Source of the DNA: a virus
Virus record (IMG/VR): IMGVR_UViG_3300036826_000477
Coordinates: 1-31,309 of that record
Length of the DNA stretch: 31,309 nt
Reading direction: 5' to 3' (one strand)
Positions within the stretch are counted from its first letter, which is position 1. Each line of letters begins with the position of its first letter. Of the stretch, positions 1-6,048 are shown piece after piece. The notes under the pieces were generated by a model. It did not search any database and was not told where the DNA came from. It saw only the letters and a program-made list of their open reading frames with translations. Both the position numbers and the translations under genes were made by a program.

Positions 1-91
1 TCAGATCCTCGGAGCGCCCAACCTGGAAGTTGGGATACAGCTCCATCCTTCCCTTCTTCGTTTCCCTCGATCGGATCTGATAGAAGTCCAT
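1..91 (-). CDS. Unrecognised phage protein, N-terminal 30 residues (cut by window edge)
   Basis: The reading frame opens with ATG at 91 and is still open at base 1, so only the N-terminus (MDFYQIRSRETKKG..., ending ...VGRSEDL) is visible. A strong AGGAGG lies 3 to 4 bases before the ATG, and the previous gene stops 10 bp upstream. It is the distal visible member of the overlapped operon that begins at 3030. The N-terminus looks like a conserved start I associate with larger gut-phage proteins, but I cannot assign a function from 30 residues. It is too short to have been picked up as a complete ORF, but the ribosome-binding site and operon position make it convincing. Confidence 0.8.
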   Translation of the reverse strand, partial: MDFYQIRSRETKKGRMELYPNFQVGRSEDL

Positions 92-101
92 ATCCCTCCT
101 T

Positions 102-620
102 TCAGTAATCTGGGTGGATCTCGTTCACATATGCGCCCATCTGGTACCAGAGCTCCACTTTCCTCTGGTCTTCCTCGGGCCACGCCAGGGGAAAGAAACC
201 TCCTGTCCCGTCGGGGTTGTAGGTCCTCTGGATCAGAGTGTCCAGCTTGTCGTTGACTCGGTTGACCTTGCGCTGGGAGAGTGGATCGGTCATGTACTCC
301 AGATCAAGATTGAGCAGGAGCTGCCAGGCCCATCCTTCTGGTGTGCCGTCGGTCATGAAGGCCAAGCGGCGTGAGAGCCCGATGAGTACCTCCAGCACGG
401 AGCACGGACCGAAGGACATGATGTCGAGATCCACCTTGCATTCGCGGAGAAACTCCACCCGCAAGTCCAGTCCGTCCCTCTGGCGATTGTCATCGTTGGG
501 GACGAACCAGGTGAACTCCCGGGCATGCATCATCGTCAGCAGGTCCGTGTACGTCCTGTGGGATTCGACCTTGACCTGGGCCTCCAGCCAGTGCAGATAT
601 GCCTCTGCCCAATCACTCAT
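102..620 (-). CDS. Conserved phage protein of unknown function (172 aa)
   Basis: A soluble 172-residue protein with no signal peptide or membrane segment. It is rich in Trp and acidic residues. Conspicuous blocks are FTWFVPNDDNRQRDG near residues 37-50, GPCSVLEVLIGLSRR near 71-85, GGFFPLAWPEEDQRKVELWYQM near 140-161. From memory these blocks recur in many gut-phage genomes, where the protein is left as hypothetical. I know of no established function. The ATG at 620 overlaps the end of the upstream gene by 8 bp, implying translational coupling. The gene after it starts 10 bp beyond its stop. I am confident it is a real gene and not confident about its role. Confidence 0.93.
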   Translation of the reverse strand: MSDWAEAYLHWLEAQVKVESHRTYTDLLTMMHAREFTWFVPNDDNRQRDGLDLRVEFLRECKVDLDIMSFGPCSVLEVLIGLSRRLAFMTDGTPEGWAWQLLLNLDLEYMTDPLSQRKVNRVNDKLDTLIQRTYNPDGTGGFFPLAWPEEDQRKVELWYQMGAYVNEIHPDY

Positions 621-1362
621 CCCAGCGCGGTCTCCTCTCCCGCGGCGGATCCGAATGCGTTATCCCGTGAACGTCCTCGGCAAACGTCCGGTCCGATTTC
701 ACCACCTCCACCTCGATGGCCAGATCGTCGTTGCGGATATAGACGATGTTCGGATCGCCGGAGCCGTGTCCGAATCTGTCCAGATTCATGACCCCTACGA
801 CAAGGTCTTGGTCCTCGATGATCTTGTCGCGTTCGTCGCAGAGGACATCATCCCCGGCGTAGTACGTCAGAGTCGACTCGGTGTAGCCGCTCTCGTGGCG
901 CTCGTCGACGTGGATCACGTAGGGCATTCGCGGGGTCCGCGACGCCTTCTCGTGCTCCATGTCCCAGTCATCGACGATCTCAGCATCCTTGAAGATGTTG
1001 TATGTCTCCTCCGCCACTTGCTCGGGGTTCTTGATCTCCGGCTGAGGGACGTATCCAAGGCGTTCCACCTTCTTGCCCAGGTCCGAAAGATCTGGCTTGG
1101 TCTCCTTGGCGACCAGACGGGAGCGAAAGTGCTCCCGCATCGAGTCGATCTCCTCCTCGGCGATCTTCTCGTACCTGGTCCGCAGACGCCTCTCCATGAA
1201 GAACGCGCCCATCGCTCCGCCGACGATCATCCCCGATCCGAGGCAGATGAGGACCAGACGCACTTCACGCCCGGACAACGACCGGCTCACCTCCGCCACC
1301 TCAAGGGCTTCGTCAGCCACCACTTCGGCCGCCTCTGCCACCGCTTCGGTCAGCTCTGCCAT
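613..1362 (-). CDS. Single-pass membrane protein, conserved phage unknown (249 aa)
   Basis: An Ala/Glu-rich N-terminus (residues 1-30) is followed by one clear hydrophobic segment at about 34-56 (LVLICLGSGMIVGGAMGAFF). A charged helical stretch to about residue 90 leads into a soluble C-terminal domain. That domain has two conserved-looking blocks: LTYYAGDDVLCDERD and RFGHGSGDPNIVYIRND. The protein is likely membrane-anchored with one large soluble domain. I recognise these blocks as recurrent in gut-phage hypotheticals without a known activity. The start at 1362 overlaps the upstream stop by 13 bp and its ribosome-binding site is weak, so expression is probably coupled to the gene upstream. 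Confidence 0.93.
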   Translation of the reverse strand: MAELTEAVAEAAEVVADEALEVAEVSRSLSGREVRLVLICLGSGMIVGGAMGAFFMERRLRTRYEKIAEEEIDSMREHFRSRLVAKETKPDLSDLGKKVERLGYVPQPEIKNPEQVAEETYNIFKDAEIVDDWDMEHEKASRTPRMPYVIHVDERHESGYTESTLTYYAGDDVLCDERDKIIEDQDLVVGVMNLDRFGHGSGDPNIVYIRNDDLAIEVEVVKSDRTFAEDVHGITHSDPPRERRPRWDE

Positions 1363-2258
1363 TGGACCCGCTCACCCCGGCTTTCCTTGATCCTGTCATA
1401 GATGACGCCGTCGACGTTGAAGTCCAGAAGGATGGACCCCTCTCGGCCGTTGACGAAGTCTCGGGCGCTCTGCTTGTCGTCGAAGATGCCGAAGTCGATG
1501 AAGTTGTCTCCGTCGTGGGAGATGACCCAGCCGACAACGGCGCCCGCCTTCGACCGTTCGATCCCGAGCATGTCGTAGACCTCGTTGAGGAAGATATGTC
1601 CTCGGGCCTTCAGAAGGTCGTTGGCATAGTTCTGCTGGCATCGGAGAAAGAGGAAGTTGTACTCCGGGTCCTTCGACCAGTTCGGCGAGTACTGATCGAA
1701 GAATCGCGCGTACATCGATTCCGATCCCGGGCCAACCATGGGAATGGTCTCAATCCGCCCCTTCTCGTCGAGGACCTCGACTTCCTCCGTCGAGTAGCGA
1801 AGCTCACGATCCGCGTCCACGCCATACTTGTCGACGACACGGGATCTGTACTCGTTGAATGCCCGGTCGACGGCAGCGTACGCGGCAGTAAGCGCCAGGT
1901 TCCTCTCGGTGAGGATGTTGTGCGACTTGGTCAGAGCCCCGATCGAGGCTGCTCCGAGCAGAAGCGCGGGACCGTACAGCCGGCCGACCTTGATGACGGA
2001 ACGCGTGTAGATGATCGCGATGTCCTTGTTACGGTCGTTTTCGCTGTACTCGCGATGTTCCAGCGTCCTGGCCGTTTTGAGATCGTTCTGAGACGTCTCG
2101 AGCACATCCTGGAGCTTCAAGGTGGCTCGGCAGGCCAGGACGGTTGCTCCAACCATTCCGACGACACCCGCTCCGAAGAGGAGCGTGGGCGAGTCCTTCT
2201 TGATGTACAGCATCTGACGCGTTGCCCGTCTGGCAACCGCGTTGGGAACGAACTTCAT
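1350..2258 (-). CDS. Membrane protein resembling the DUF6353 family, copy 1 (302 aa)
   Basis: Two hydrophobic segments are visible, at about residues 24-45 (LLFGAGVVGMVGATVLACRA) and 93-110 (LYGPALLLGAASIGALTKSH). They are separated by a charged loop (ENDRNKD). A long helical stretch (ERNLALTAAYAAVDRAFNEYR) and a soluble C-terminal domain follow. The layout matches the second membrane protein at 4191-4985: a basic N-terminus, a TM with an Ala-rich end, TM2, a helix beginning ERNL, and a soluble tail with NNPP or DFG-like ends. I think both belong to the phage family known as DUF6353; this is from memory and unverified. Function is unknown. The ATG overlaps the preceding stop as ATGA, so it is coupled in the 3030-to-1 operon. 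Confidence 0.92.
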   Translation of the reverse strand: MKFVPNAVARRATRQMLYIKKDSPTLLFGAGVVGMVGATVLACRATLKLQDVLETSQNDLKTARTLEHREYSENDRNKDIAIIYTRSVIKVGRLYGPALLLGAASIGALTKSHNILTERNLALTAAYAAVDRAFNEYRSRVVDKYGVDADRELRYSTEEVEVLDEKGRIETIPMVGPGSESMYARFFDQYSPNWSKDPEYNFLFLRCQQNYANDLLKARGHIFLNEVYDMLGIERSKAGAVVGWVISHDGDNFIDFGIFDDKQSARDFVNGREGSILLDFNVDGVIYDRIKESRGERVQWQS

Positions 2259-2431
2259 CTCGTCTCCTTGTACTTTCGGTAGATTTCTCGCAGGTCATCG
2301 AGATGCTTCTTGTAGATCTCGTGAACCCGCCATTCGGGAAGCTTTCGGACGACATCCGCCCACCACTCACCTGGATACATGGTGCTGACCACGTATCTCT
2401 TGAACTCCTCGTACCGCTGGTTGTCCCTCAT
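2255..2431 (-). CDS. Small conserved phage protein (58 aa)
   Basis: The frame is open further upstream, but the ATG at 2431 overlaps the stop of the previous gene as ATGA. That is the same coupling used at its own 3' end (ATGA with the 302-aa gene). I therefore take 2431 as the start, giving 58 residues instead of the longest 88. The protein is very basic and aromatic (YEEFKRYVVSTMYPGEWW near 7-24, then LPEWRVHEIYKKHLDDLREIYRKYK). It looks helical and soluble. No known domain is recognised. A nucleic-acid or membrane-surface contact would fit the charge, but that is speculation. Confidence 0.85.
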   Translation of the reverse strand: MRDNQRYEEFKRYVVSTMYPGEWWADVVRKLPEWRVHEIYKKHLDDLREIYRKYKETR

Positions 2432-3030
2432 CCCAAGGGTTCCGGTTCTGGTAGATTGAGCAGATATCCTCCTCCTCGCACTCGATTCACAGACGAGTGA
2501 CGCAGGCTCGTCCAGCCCCATCTGTGATCGGTATGAGAGCTGGCCAGTCCTGTCAGCTCGTAAAGATCTGCCACCGTGGCGGTGTCGTACTTCGAGATCA
2601 GATCGAAGAGCCTGTCCAGTACCTCCTCAGCCTCCTGCCTCGAGGATATGACGATCTCGTCGAAGGCAAACCTCGATCTGGCCTGCCTGGACATGGCCTG
2701 CGGCAGAGAGGGCCTCCCGCTCGATGGAGACATCCTGTGATAGCTGATCTGTCCAAGGGGATTGGACATCGGCCCCCGTCTTGGCCGGGCTTCTCCGTAC
2801 ACCAGCTTCTCGATGAAGCCCTGTCCTGCCTCGACTATTGAGTCCTTTGCTCCTGGGATCAGGACGTTGAAGATGACGTACTGCACGGCGGTATTGGCGT
2901 CTCCGCCGAAGAACGTGCGCTTGAACTGCTTGCCGAGAGGCTTTCTCCGCCTTACAGCTTCGGAGGTGACTCGCTCGACACGCTCCCGGTCAGAAGCCGC
3001 CTTCCGGCTGTTTGGTGGGAAATGTTCCAT
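2428..3030 (-). CDS. Conserved phage protein of unknown function (200 aa)
   Basis: A basic N-terminal third (residues 5-40, many Arg/Lys) leads into FFGGDANTAVQYVIFNVLIPGAKD (about 41-64), which could be an amphipathic or re-entrant helix. A Gly/Ser/Pro-rich middle and a C-terminal domain follow, with EAEEVLDRLFDLISKYDTATVADLYELTG and HRWGWTSLRH. The same succession of blocks is familiar to me from gut-phage hypotheticals. No catalytic motif is visible. The ATG at 3030 has AAAGGA 5 to 6 bp upstream. It is the first gene of an overlapped operon (2428, 2255, 1350, 613, 102, 1), and an intrinsic terminator ends only about 18 bp before its start. Confidence 0.92.
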   Translation of the reverse strand: MEHFPPNSRKAASDRERVERVTSEAVRRRKPLGKQFKRTFFGGDANTAVQYVIFNVLIPGAKDSIVEAGQGFIEKLVYGEARPRRGPMSNPLGQISYHRMSPSSGRPSLPQAMSRQARSRFAFDEIVISSRQEAEEVLDRLFDLISKYDTATVADLYELTGLASSHTDHRWGWTSLRHSSVNRVRGGGYLLNLPEPEPLG

Positions 3031-3047
3031 GGTTCCTTTCGAAATTT

Positions 3048-3078
3048 GAAAAACTGAAATCCCATGTGGGGACTCCAG
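3048..3078 (-). terminator. Intrinsic terminator after the 94-aa gene, just before the next start
   Basis: Reading the minus strand, a 10-bp stem (3069-3078 with 3054-3063, two G-U pairs) with a 5-base loop is followed directly by TTTTTC. It sits 9 bp beyond the stop of the 3087-3371 gene and about 18 bp before the ATG at 3030. Transcription of the downstream operon must therefore read through it or start within the tiny gap. It may act as an attenuator. Confidence 0.75.
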
Positions 3079-3086
3079 TCTGCCTG

Positions 3087-3371
3087 TTACACGACAGGCT
3101 CGGCGGTAACCTCTTCGGTATCGTCTTGCTTCTTGTTCTTCCGGTCGGACAGCCAGGTAGCGACACCATCCACCATCTTCTCCTGCAGGTCAGACGTCGC
3201 ACCACTCACGACACCGCCGATGAACGCGCTCATGAGCTCGATGGGGATTCCATCTTCCTTCATGTTCGTGTTCTTGGCGATGAGTGTGTGTGCGGCTCTG
3301 GCCACGCAGATCGAGACAGTGTAATGGGTCATGCCCTTGGCAATGTCGACCAAGTTGAGCTTGGATAGCAT
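3087..3371 (-). CDS. Small conserved phage protein (94 aa)
   Basis: The start ATG at 3371 has AAGGAG 7 bp upstream and lies about 20 bp from a copy of the 30-bp repeated element, like the other small genes of this region. Residues 15-32 (THYTVSICVARAAHTLIA) and 47-60 (MSAFIGGVVSGATS) are moderately hydrophobic but weak as transmembrane helices. The C-terminus (residues 75-94) is charged and disordered. I recognise the general layout from other phages but no function. It is flanked by a promoter-like element and a strong terminator, so it looks like a single-gene transcription unit. Confidence 0.85.
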   Translation of the reverse strand: MLSKLNLVDIAKGMTHYTVSICVARAAHTLIAKNTNMKEDGIPIELMSAFIGGVVSGATSDLQEKMVDGVATWLSDRKNKKQDDTEEVTAEPVV

Positions 3372-3391
3372 TACTACTCCTTAGATAGGGT

Positions 3392-3421
3392 TCTCATTAC
3401 ATACCATGTAATCTCCGCGAG
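3392..3421 (-). promoter_or_regulatory. 30-bp repeated element, copy H (promoter-like)
   Basis: This is the most distant copy of the family. On the minus strand it reads CTCGCG, GAG, ATTACATGG, then TATGTAATGAGA. The TGTAAT box ends about 25 bp before the ATG of the 94-aa gene. The CGCG, ACATG and TAATGAGA blocks keep the same spacing as in the other seven copies. Confidence 0.75.
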
Positions 3422-3425
3422 GAAA

Positions 3426-3453
3426 CCCGGGGACCCTTACTGGCGCCCCCGGG
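3426..3453 (-). terminator. GC-rich hairpin, probable terminator after the 183-aa gene
   Basis: CCCGGGG (3426-3432) pairs with CCCCGGG (3447-3453) around a 14-base loop, starting about 12 bp after the stop at 3466. On the minus strand it is followed only by TTTCC, so the T-run is poor. The next repeated element begins immediately afterwards. I call it a terminator by position and stability, with reservation. Confidence 0.5.
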
Positions 3454-3465
3454 CTGAGACCCTCT

Positions 3466-4017
3466 CTAGGAGAGCTTGTAGCGCCCCTCCGCCAAGCCAC
3501 TCCTGAGCTCGGCTTCGTCCATCTCGACCAGCTCCTTGCGAGTCAAGACGTGGGGGGGCTGCTGTTCGAAGACGTTTCCCATCCTCTCCGCAGGGGAAGT
3601 CGGCGCCGGCTGAGCCGCCGTGTCCGACGGATGTCCCAGCGCGGCCACATCCTGGTCGATCCCCTGCGGGACGATGCCGTTGACGAACTCGGCCGCTGCG
3701 CCGGCGTCCGTGCACAGATCGAGGAACAGCGTCGAATATGCCTCCGAGGACTGGAACTCGTCGCGCATCTCCTGCGTCTTGATGAACCTTCTCCCGTCGT
3801 CGGACTTGACGCCGTACGACTTGAGGATGAGGTTCCTGAACTCCGTGATGATCGCTGCCCCGTCCTGCGACTCTACGATCCTCTCCAGCCACTTGGCCAG
3901 CCCGCCCTGATGGCTCATCTCCATCTCCACAAGGTCCGCCTTGGAGAGGTGGAAGTAATGGTCCTCGGTGACGGTGTCGCCATTGAGGTCTGTGTAGGTG
4001 ATGCTCTTCTTGAGCAT
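3466..4017 (-). CDS. Conserved phage protein, possibly tail-assembly-chaperone-like (183 aa)
   Basis: The ATG at 4017 follows AAAGGAG and overlaps the upstream stop as TAATG. A longer frame to 4092 lacks a ribosome-binding site. The N-terminal two thirds (MLKKSITYTDLNGD..., FHLSKADLVEMEMSHQGG, LILKSYGVKSDDGRRFIK, EAYSTLFLDLCTDAGAAAEFVNG) resemble, from memory, small phage proteins sometimes labelled tail assembly chaperone. If so, its place among the small genes, about 6 kb past the tape measure, would be odd. Residues about 120-160 are Pro/Ala-rich. The C-terminus has NVFEQQPPHVLTRKELVEMDEAELRSGL, whose NVFEQQ also occurs in the capsid fusion protein. Gene certain, role uncertain. Confidence 0.88.
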   Translation of the reverse strand: MLKKSITYTDLNGDTVTEDHYFHLSKADLVEMEMSHQGGLAKWLERIVESQDGAAIITEFRNLILKSYGVKSDDGRRFIKTQEMRDEFQSSEAYSTLFLDLCTDAGAAAEFVNGIVPQGIDQDVAALGHPSDTAAQPAPTSPAERMGNVFEQQPPHVLTRKELVEMDEAELRSGLAEGRYKLS

Positions 4018-4190
4018 TACTCTCCTTTGTTGGTTTCTTCCAGGCCGTGGGTTGCTTCCTTTGCCCCTATGAAGCGGCCCCATGTCCGCCATTCGGGGAA
4101 CTCCAGGCGAACGATCGGTTGCTCTCCAACGTAACGCTGAAGCCGTTCTATGTCATCGGTCTCGATGTCAATGAGCAGGGTTATGCGCAT
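4017..4190 (-). CDS. Small hypothetical protein between DUF6353-like and chaperone-like genes (57 aa)
   Basis: This frame is under 60 codons. The ATG at 4190 abuts the TAG of the upstream gene (TAGATG), and its TAA overlaps the next ATG (TAATG), so it fits tightly in the operon. The product starts MRITLLIDIETDDIERLQ and ends ATHGLEETNKGE. It is acidic, soluble and looks like a small alpha/beta fold. No family is recognised. The perfect fit between two gene boundaries is the main evidence. Confidence 0.8.
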   Translation of the reverse strand: MRITLLIDIETDDIERLQRYVGEQPIVRLEFPEWRTWGRFIGAKEATHGLEETNKGE

Positions 4191-4985
4191 CTAATAGAGC
4201 TGGGTGTAGTCGGGCTTGGGCGGGTTGTTGAAGTCGATGGCGATGCATGGGCGATCGTCGGGCGAGGTCGTCGTGGAGAACCGGACCTCGAGCGCTCCGG
4301 TCTGGAACGTGTTCCATCCGACCTCGTCTGTGAAGTTGGTCGGTTGAAGGCCGATCTCCTCGTAGAACATGCTCAGGCTCGCATACTGATGATTGAACAG
4401 TTCCTGATTGATCCGGTTCTCGGCCTTCTTGATATTCTCGACCGTGCTCTGGAAGTACCGCCCCGTGAGCATGTCGTAGCAAAGGACATCACCGTTGGTG
4501 ATGATGATGACCTCCTTGGGGGGATTCTCGGTAACACGATCCTGAGCGATCTCGTCACGGAGTGCCTTCTCTTTGCCGACGCCGAGCTTCTCGGTGACCT
4601 TGTCCTTATACTCACGGAGATTCCGCTCGGACAGGCCATAGGCTGCGGCAAGCGCAGCCGCGCGCTTCGCCGACATCATGTTGGCTGCGACGATGCTGCC
4701 GATGGTCGCAGTGGCCACGAGCACCGGCGGGATGTACTGTGGCCAGACGAGCTTGACCTTCTCGGTCTTGGTCATCGGATAGTTCTCATCGTCAAGGCCA
4801 TTTTCGTTCCGGTGGTCGTCCCGAAGCGTCTCGATCTCTTGGATGAGCTCGGCAGCCTTGAACGTTGCCTTGGCGGTGAGGACGCCCGTTGCCACCGTCC
4901 CGGCGACTCCTACCGCCGTGAGGATGGACGAGGCGTTGTCGGTGAGGAACTGGCCAGCCTTCTGCTGGATGATGCTGAGGTTCAT
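4191..4985 (-). CDS. Membrane protein resembling the DUF6353 family, copy 2 (264 aa)
   Basis: There are two hydrophobic segments, near residues 18-38 (ASSILTAVGVAGTVATGVLT) and 83-106 (IPPVLVATATIGSIVAANMM). They are followed by AALAAAYGLSERNLREYKDKV, a helical region, and a soluble C-terminal domain with IIITNGDVLCYDMLTGRYFQS and AIDFNNPPKP. The same arrangement, including a helix beginning ERNL after TM2, occurs in the 302-aa protein at 1350-2258, so I regard the two as paralogs. I associate this architecture with the DUF6353 phage family (unverified). No function is known. An AAAGG lies about 9 bp upstream of the ATG. Confidence 0.92.
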   Translation of the reverse strand: MNLSIIQQKAGQFLTDNASSILTAVGVAGTVATGVLTAKATFKAAELIQEIETLRDDHRNENGLDDENYPMTKTEKVKLVWPQYIPPVLVATATIGSIVAANMMSAKRAAALAAAYGLSERNLREYKDKVTEKLGVGKEKALRDEIAQDRVTENPPKEVIIITNGDVLCYDMLTGRYFQSTVENIKKAENRINQELFNHQYASLSMFYEEIGLQPTNFTDEVGWNTFQTGALEVRFSTTTSPDDRPCIAIDFNNPPKPDYTQLY

Positions 4986-5005
4986 TTGGATACCTTTGAA
5001 TCGAG

Positions 5006-5176
5006 TTAGCGGTTCCGCATTTCGCGGACGAAGATCCAGATGAGCCAGATCCCACCAGTAAGAAACGTCATGAAGACGTCGAAGATGAACGACATACAGC
5101 CATACGGCTTCCGTGCCGAGTAAGACATGCGATCCGGGTACGTCCTTTCTGTGTAGGTGATGCGCGTCTTAGCCAT
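5006..5176 (-). CDS. Small single-pass membrane protein (56 aa)
   Basis: This frame is under 60 codons. It runs from ATG at 5176 to TAA at 5006-5008, beginning MAKTRITYTERTYPDRMSY. A hydrophobic aromatic segment at about residues 29-50 (SFIFDVFMTFLTGGIWLIWI) is followed by a positive tail FVREMRNR. That topology (short soluble N-terminus, one TM, basic C-terminus) is common for small actinophage membrane proteins. The start overlaps the upstream stop by 8 bp, with GGAG about 10 bp before it. Function unknown. Confidence 0.85.
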   Translation of the reverse strand: MAKTRITYTERTYPDRMSYSARKPYGCMSFIFDVFMTFLTGGIWLIWIFVREMRNR

Positions 5177-5327
5177 TGCGTTTGACTCCGATCGCGCTGG
5201 GATTGCGCTTCATGGCGCGCTTCTCCGCGGTTTCTCTCGATGTGGCCTGCACCATGACGGTCCGGGTCACGTCGTTCGAGAAATATAGAACGACCGAGTA
5301 CAGTCGCTTTGACTTCTTGAGGCGCAT
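5169..5327 (-). CDS. Small basic protein (52 aa)
   Basis: I place the start at ATG 5327, which has GGAGG 5 bp upstream; the longer frame to 5363 has none. The product, MRLKKSKRLYSVVLYFSNDV..., reads like a short beta-hairpin followed by a helix (SRETAEKRAMKRNPS), with net strong positive charge. The helix plus basic tail suggests a nucleic-acid or ribosome-type contact, but that is inference. It is the first gene after repeated-element copy G and its hairpin-bearing leader, and it overlaps the next small gene by 8 bp. Confidence 0.82.
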   Translation of the reverse strand: MRLKKSKRLYSVVLYFSNDVTRTVMVQATSRETAEKRAMKRNPSAIGVKRNG

Positions 5328-5347
5328 TCGCCCTCCTTGATTGGGAG

Positions 5348-5423
5348 AAATAAAAAGAGCCAACCGCTCGTGTGCTATGCACTCAAAGCGGGGCGTGCGC
5401 TATGCGCTCAACCTAATGGCTCT
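5348..5423 (-). ncRNA. Structured leader or small RNA with two covarying hairpins
   Basis: On the minus strand, directly after the TATAAT of element copy G, AGAGCCA (5417-5423) can pair with TGGCTCT (5356-5362), which is followed by TTTTTATTT. Inside lie two 16-base repeats (5394-5409 and 5369-5384). They differ at only two bases, and both changes preserve pairing: GCGC-ATA-GCGC versus GTGC-ATA-GCAC. CCGCT/AGCGG encloses the second. This looks like an RNA with a terminator-like closing stem, either an attenuator for the 52-aa gene or an independent RNA. The repeats could instead be paired protein operators. The closing stem may begin slightly before the predicted start of transcription. Confidence 0.45.
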
Positions 5424-5450
5424 CATTATACGACGTGTTTTCTTCGCGAA
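5421..5450 (-). promoter_or_regulatory. 30-bp repeated element, copy G (promoter-like)
   Basis: On the minus strand: TTCGCGAA, GAAAACACG, TCG, TATAATGAGA. It has a perfect TATAAT and a perfect TTCGCGAA palindrome. It begins right at the stop codon (5452-5454) of the preceding gene, with no terminator between. It leads into a 93-bp leader instead of the usual roughly 20 bp. Confidence 0.75.
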
Positions 5451-5451
5451 A

Positions 5452-5880
5452 TTAGACCGCCAGGCAGATCCTCTCGAAGTGAAGACCTTGGGCATTTTCC
5501 TGCAAGCCATTCAACTGCCTAGAGATATTGCTTGCAGTAACGCCCGTCGCGGCAGCAGCCGCTCTTTGCGAAGTGAAGATTTCTCCGGTCTCTTTCAATC
5601 TCACTACCCAGCTTGGTGATCCCTGCCTTTCGGCAGAAATGAAAGAGACATTGCGCATCACAATCCTCTTCCTGGCCACGATAGCATCACGGCCAGCAGT
5701 CACGATAACATCACGATTGATAGATTGTGAGGCAATGCCTCTCACTATAAGACATGTAATTCCCGCGAATGCAGCACCGCCTGTTGCGGCAAGATACGTT
5801 CTCTTGTTCTCCTGAAGATGCGTCTTGACCCTCTGATACTTCTCACCAGTTGCTATGGCTTCCATCTTTTCCTTGATCAT
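5452..5880 (-). CDS. Membrane-anchor plus IENR1/NUMOD1-like helix-turn-helix protein (142 aa)
   Basis: I choose ATG 5880 (GGAAGGG upstream) over an in-frame TTG at 5904. Residues 1-30 are charged, about 32-50 are hydrophobic (TYLAATGGAAFAGITCLIV), and about 75-142 form a separate domain. That domain, WVVRLKETGEIFTSQRAAAAATGVTASNISRQLNG...GLHFERI, has the pattern of IENR1/NUMOD1-type helix-turn-helix modules that accompany phage nucleases, but no nuclease is attached. A copy of the 30-bp repeated element lies inside the frame between the two halves. An internal ATG at 5658, with AGGAAGAGG 6 bp upstream, would give the 68-aa HTH alone. It looks like two small genes fused in frame. A DNA-binding role is inferred. 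Confidence 0.85.
   Translation of the reverse strand: MIKEKMEAIATGEKYQRVKTHLQENKRTYLAATGGAAFAGITCLIVRGIASQSINRDVIVTAGRDAIVARKRIVMRNVSFISAERQGSPSWVVRLKETGEIFTSQRAAAAATGVTASNISRQLNGLQENAQGLHFERICLAV
5740..5769 (-). promoter_or_regulatory. 30-bp repeated element, copy F, embedded in a coding region
   Basis: On the minus strand: TTCGCG, GGA, ATTACATGTCT, TATAGTGAGA. It is nearly identical to copy E although it also encodes residues of the host ORF. It is followed at once by a small inverted repeat (GAGGC-ATT-GCCTC). The next plausible start codon in the same direction is the internal ATG at 5658. Confidence 0.65.
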
Positions 5881-5900
5881 TGGTTCCCTTCCATGGGTTG

Positions 5901-6022
5901 ACAAATAAAAGAGAAGGAGGATACTGGTAGTTACGGGCTTTCACCGATTTAGCTCGATCCTTATAGTCCCGACGCGGTTAGTCTTCAAACATTACTGTTC
6001 TTGATACCGGGACTTCCTTCTC
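5901..6022 (-). ncRNA. Candidate structured RNA leader with three-way junction
   Basis: The 138 bp between element copy E and the ATG at 5880 hold no gene. On the minus strand it can fold as a compact junction. P1 pairs GAGAAGGA (6015-6022) with TCCTTCTC (5911-5918). P2 pairs AGTCCCG (6008-6014) with CGGGACT (5965-5971). P3 pairs GGAT (5957-5960) with ATCC (5919-5922). P1/P2 and P1/P3 abut without gaps, and P1 is followed by TTTTATTT. It could be a riboswitch-like attenuator or an independent small RNA. It is not a tRNA: there is no T-arm or anticodon arm. If transcription starts 6-7 bp after TATAAT, part of P1 would lie outside the transcript. Confidence 0.4.
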
Positions 6023-6048
6023 ATTATAAGACATGTAATTTTCGCGAA
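6019..6048 (-). promoter_or_regulatory. 30-bp repeated element, copy E (promoter-like)
   Basis: On the minus strand: TTCGCGAA, AATTACATG, TCT, TATAATGAGA. It has a perfect TATAAT at 6023-6028 and a perfect TTCGCGAA palindrome. Its 5' end continues from the T-run of the terminator at 6048-6075. It leads into the structured leader rather than directly into a gene. Confidence 0.78.

Noticed and set aside
5901-6022. Possible tRNA because of a 7-bp acceptor-like stem (AGTCCCG/CGGGACT)
   Set aside because: The stem encloses only 36 bases, and there is no T-loop, D-arm or anticodon arm. It is better described as one arm of a three-way junction.
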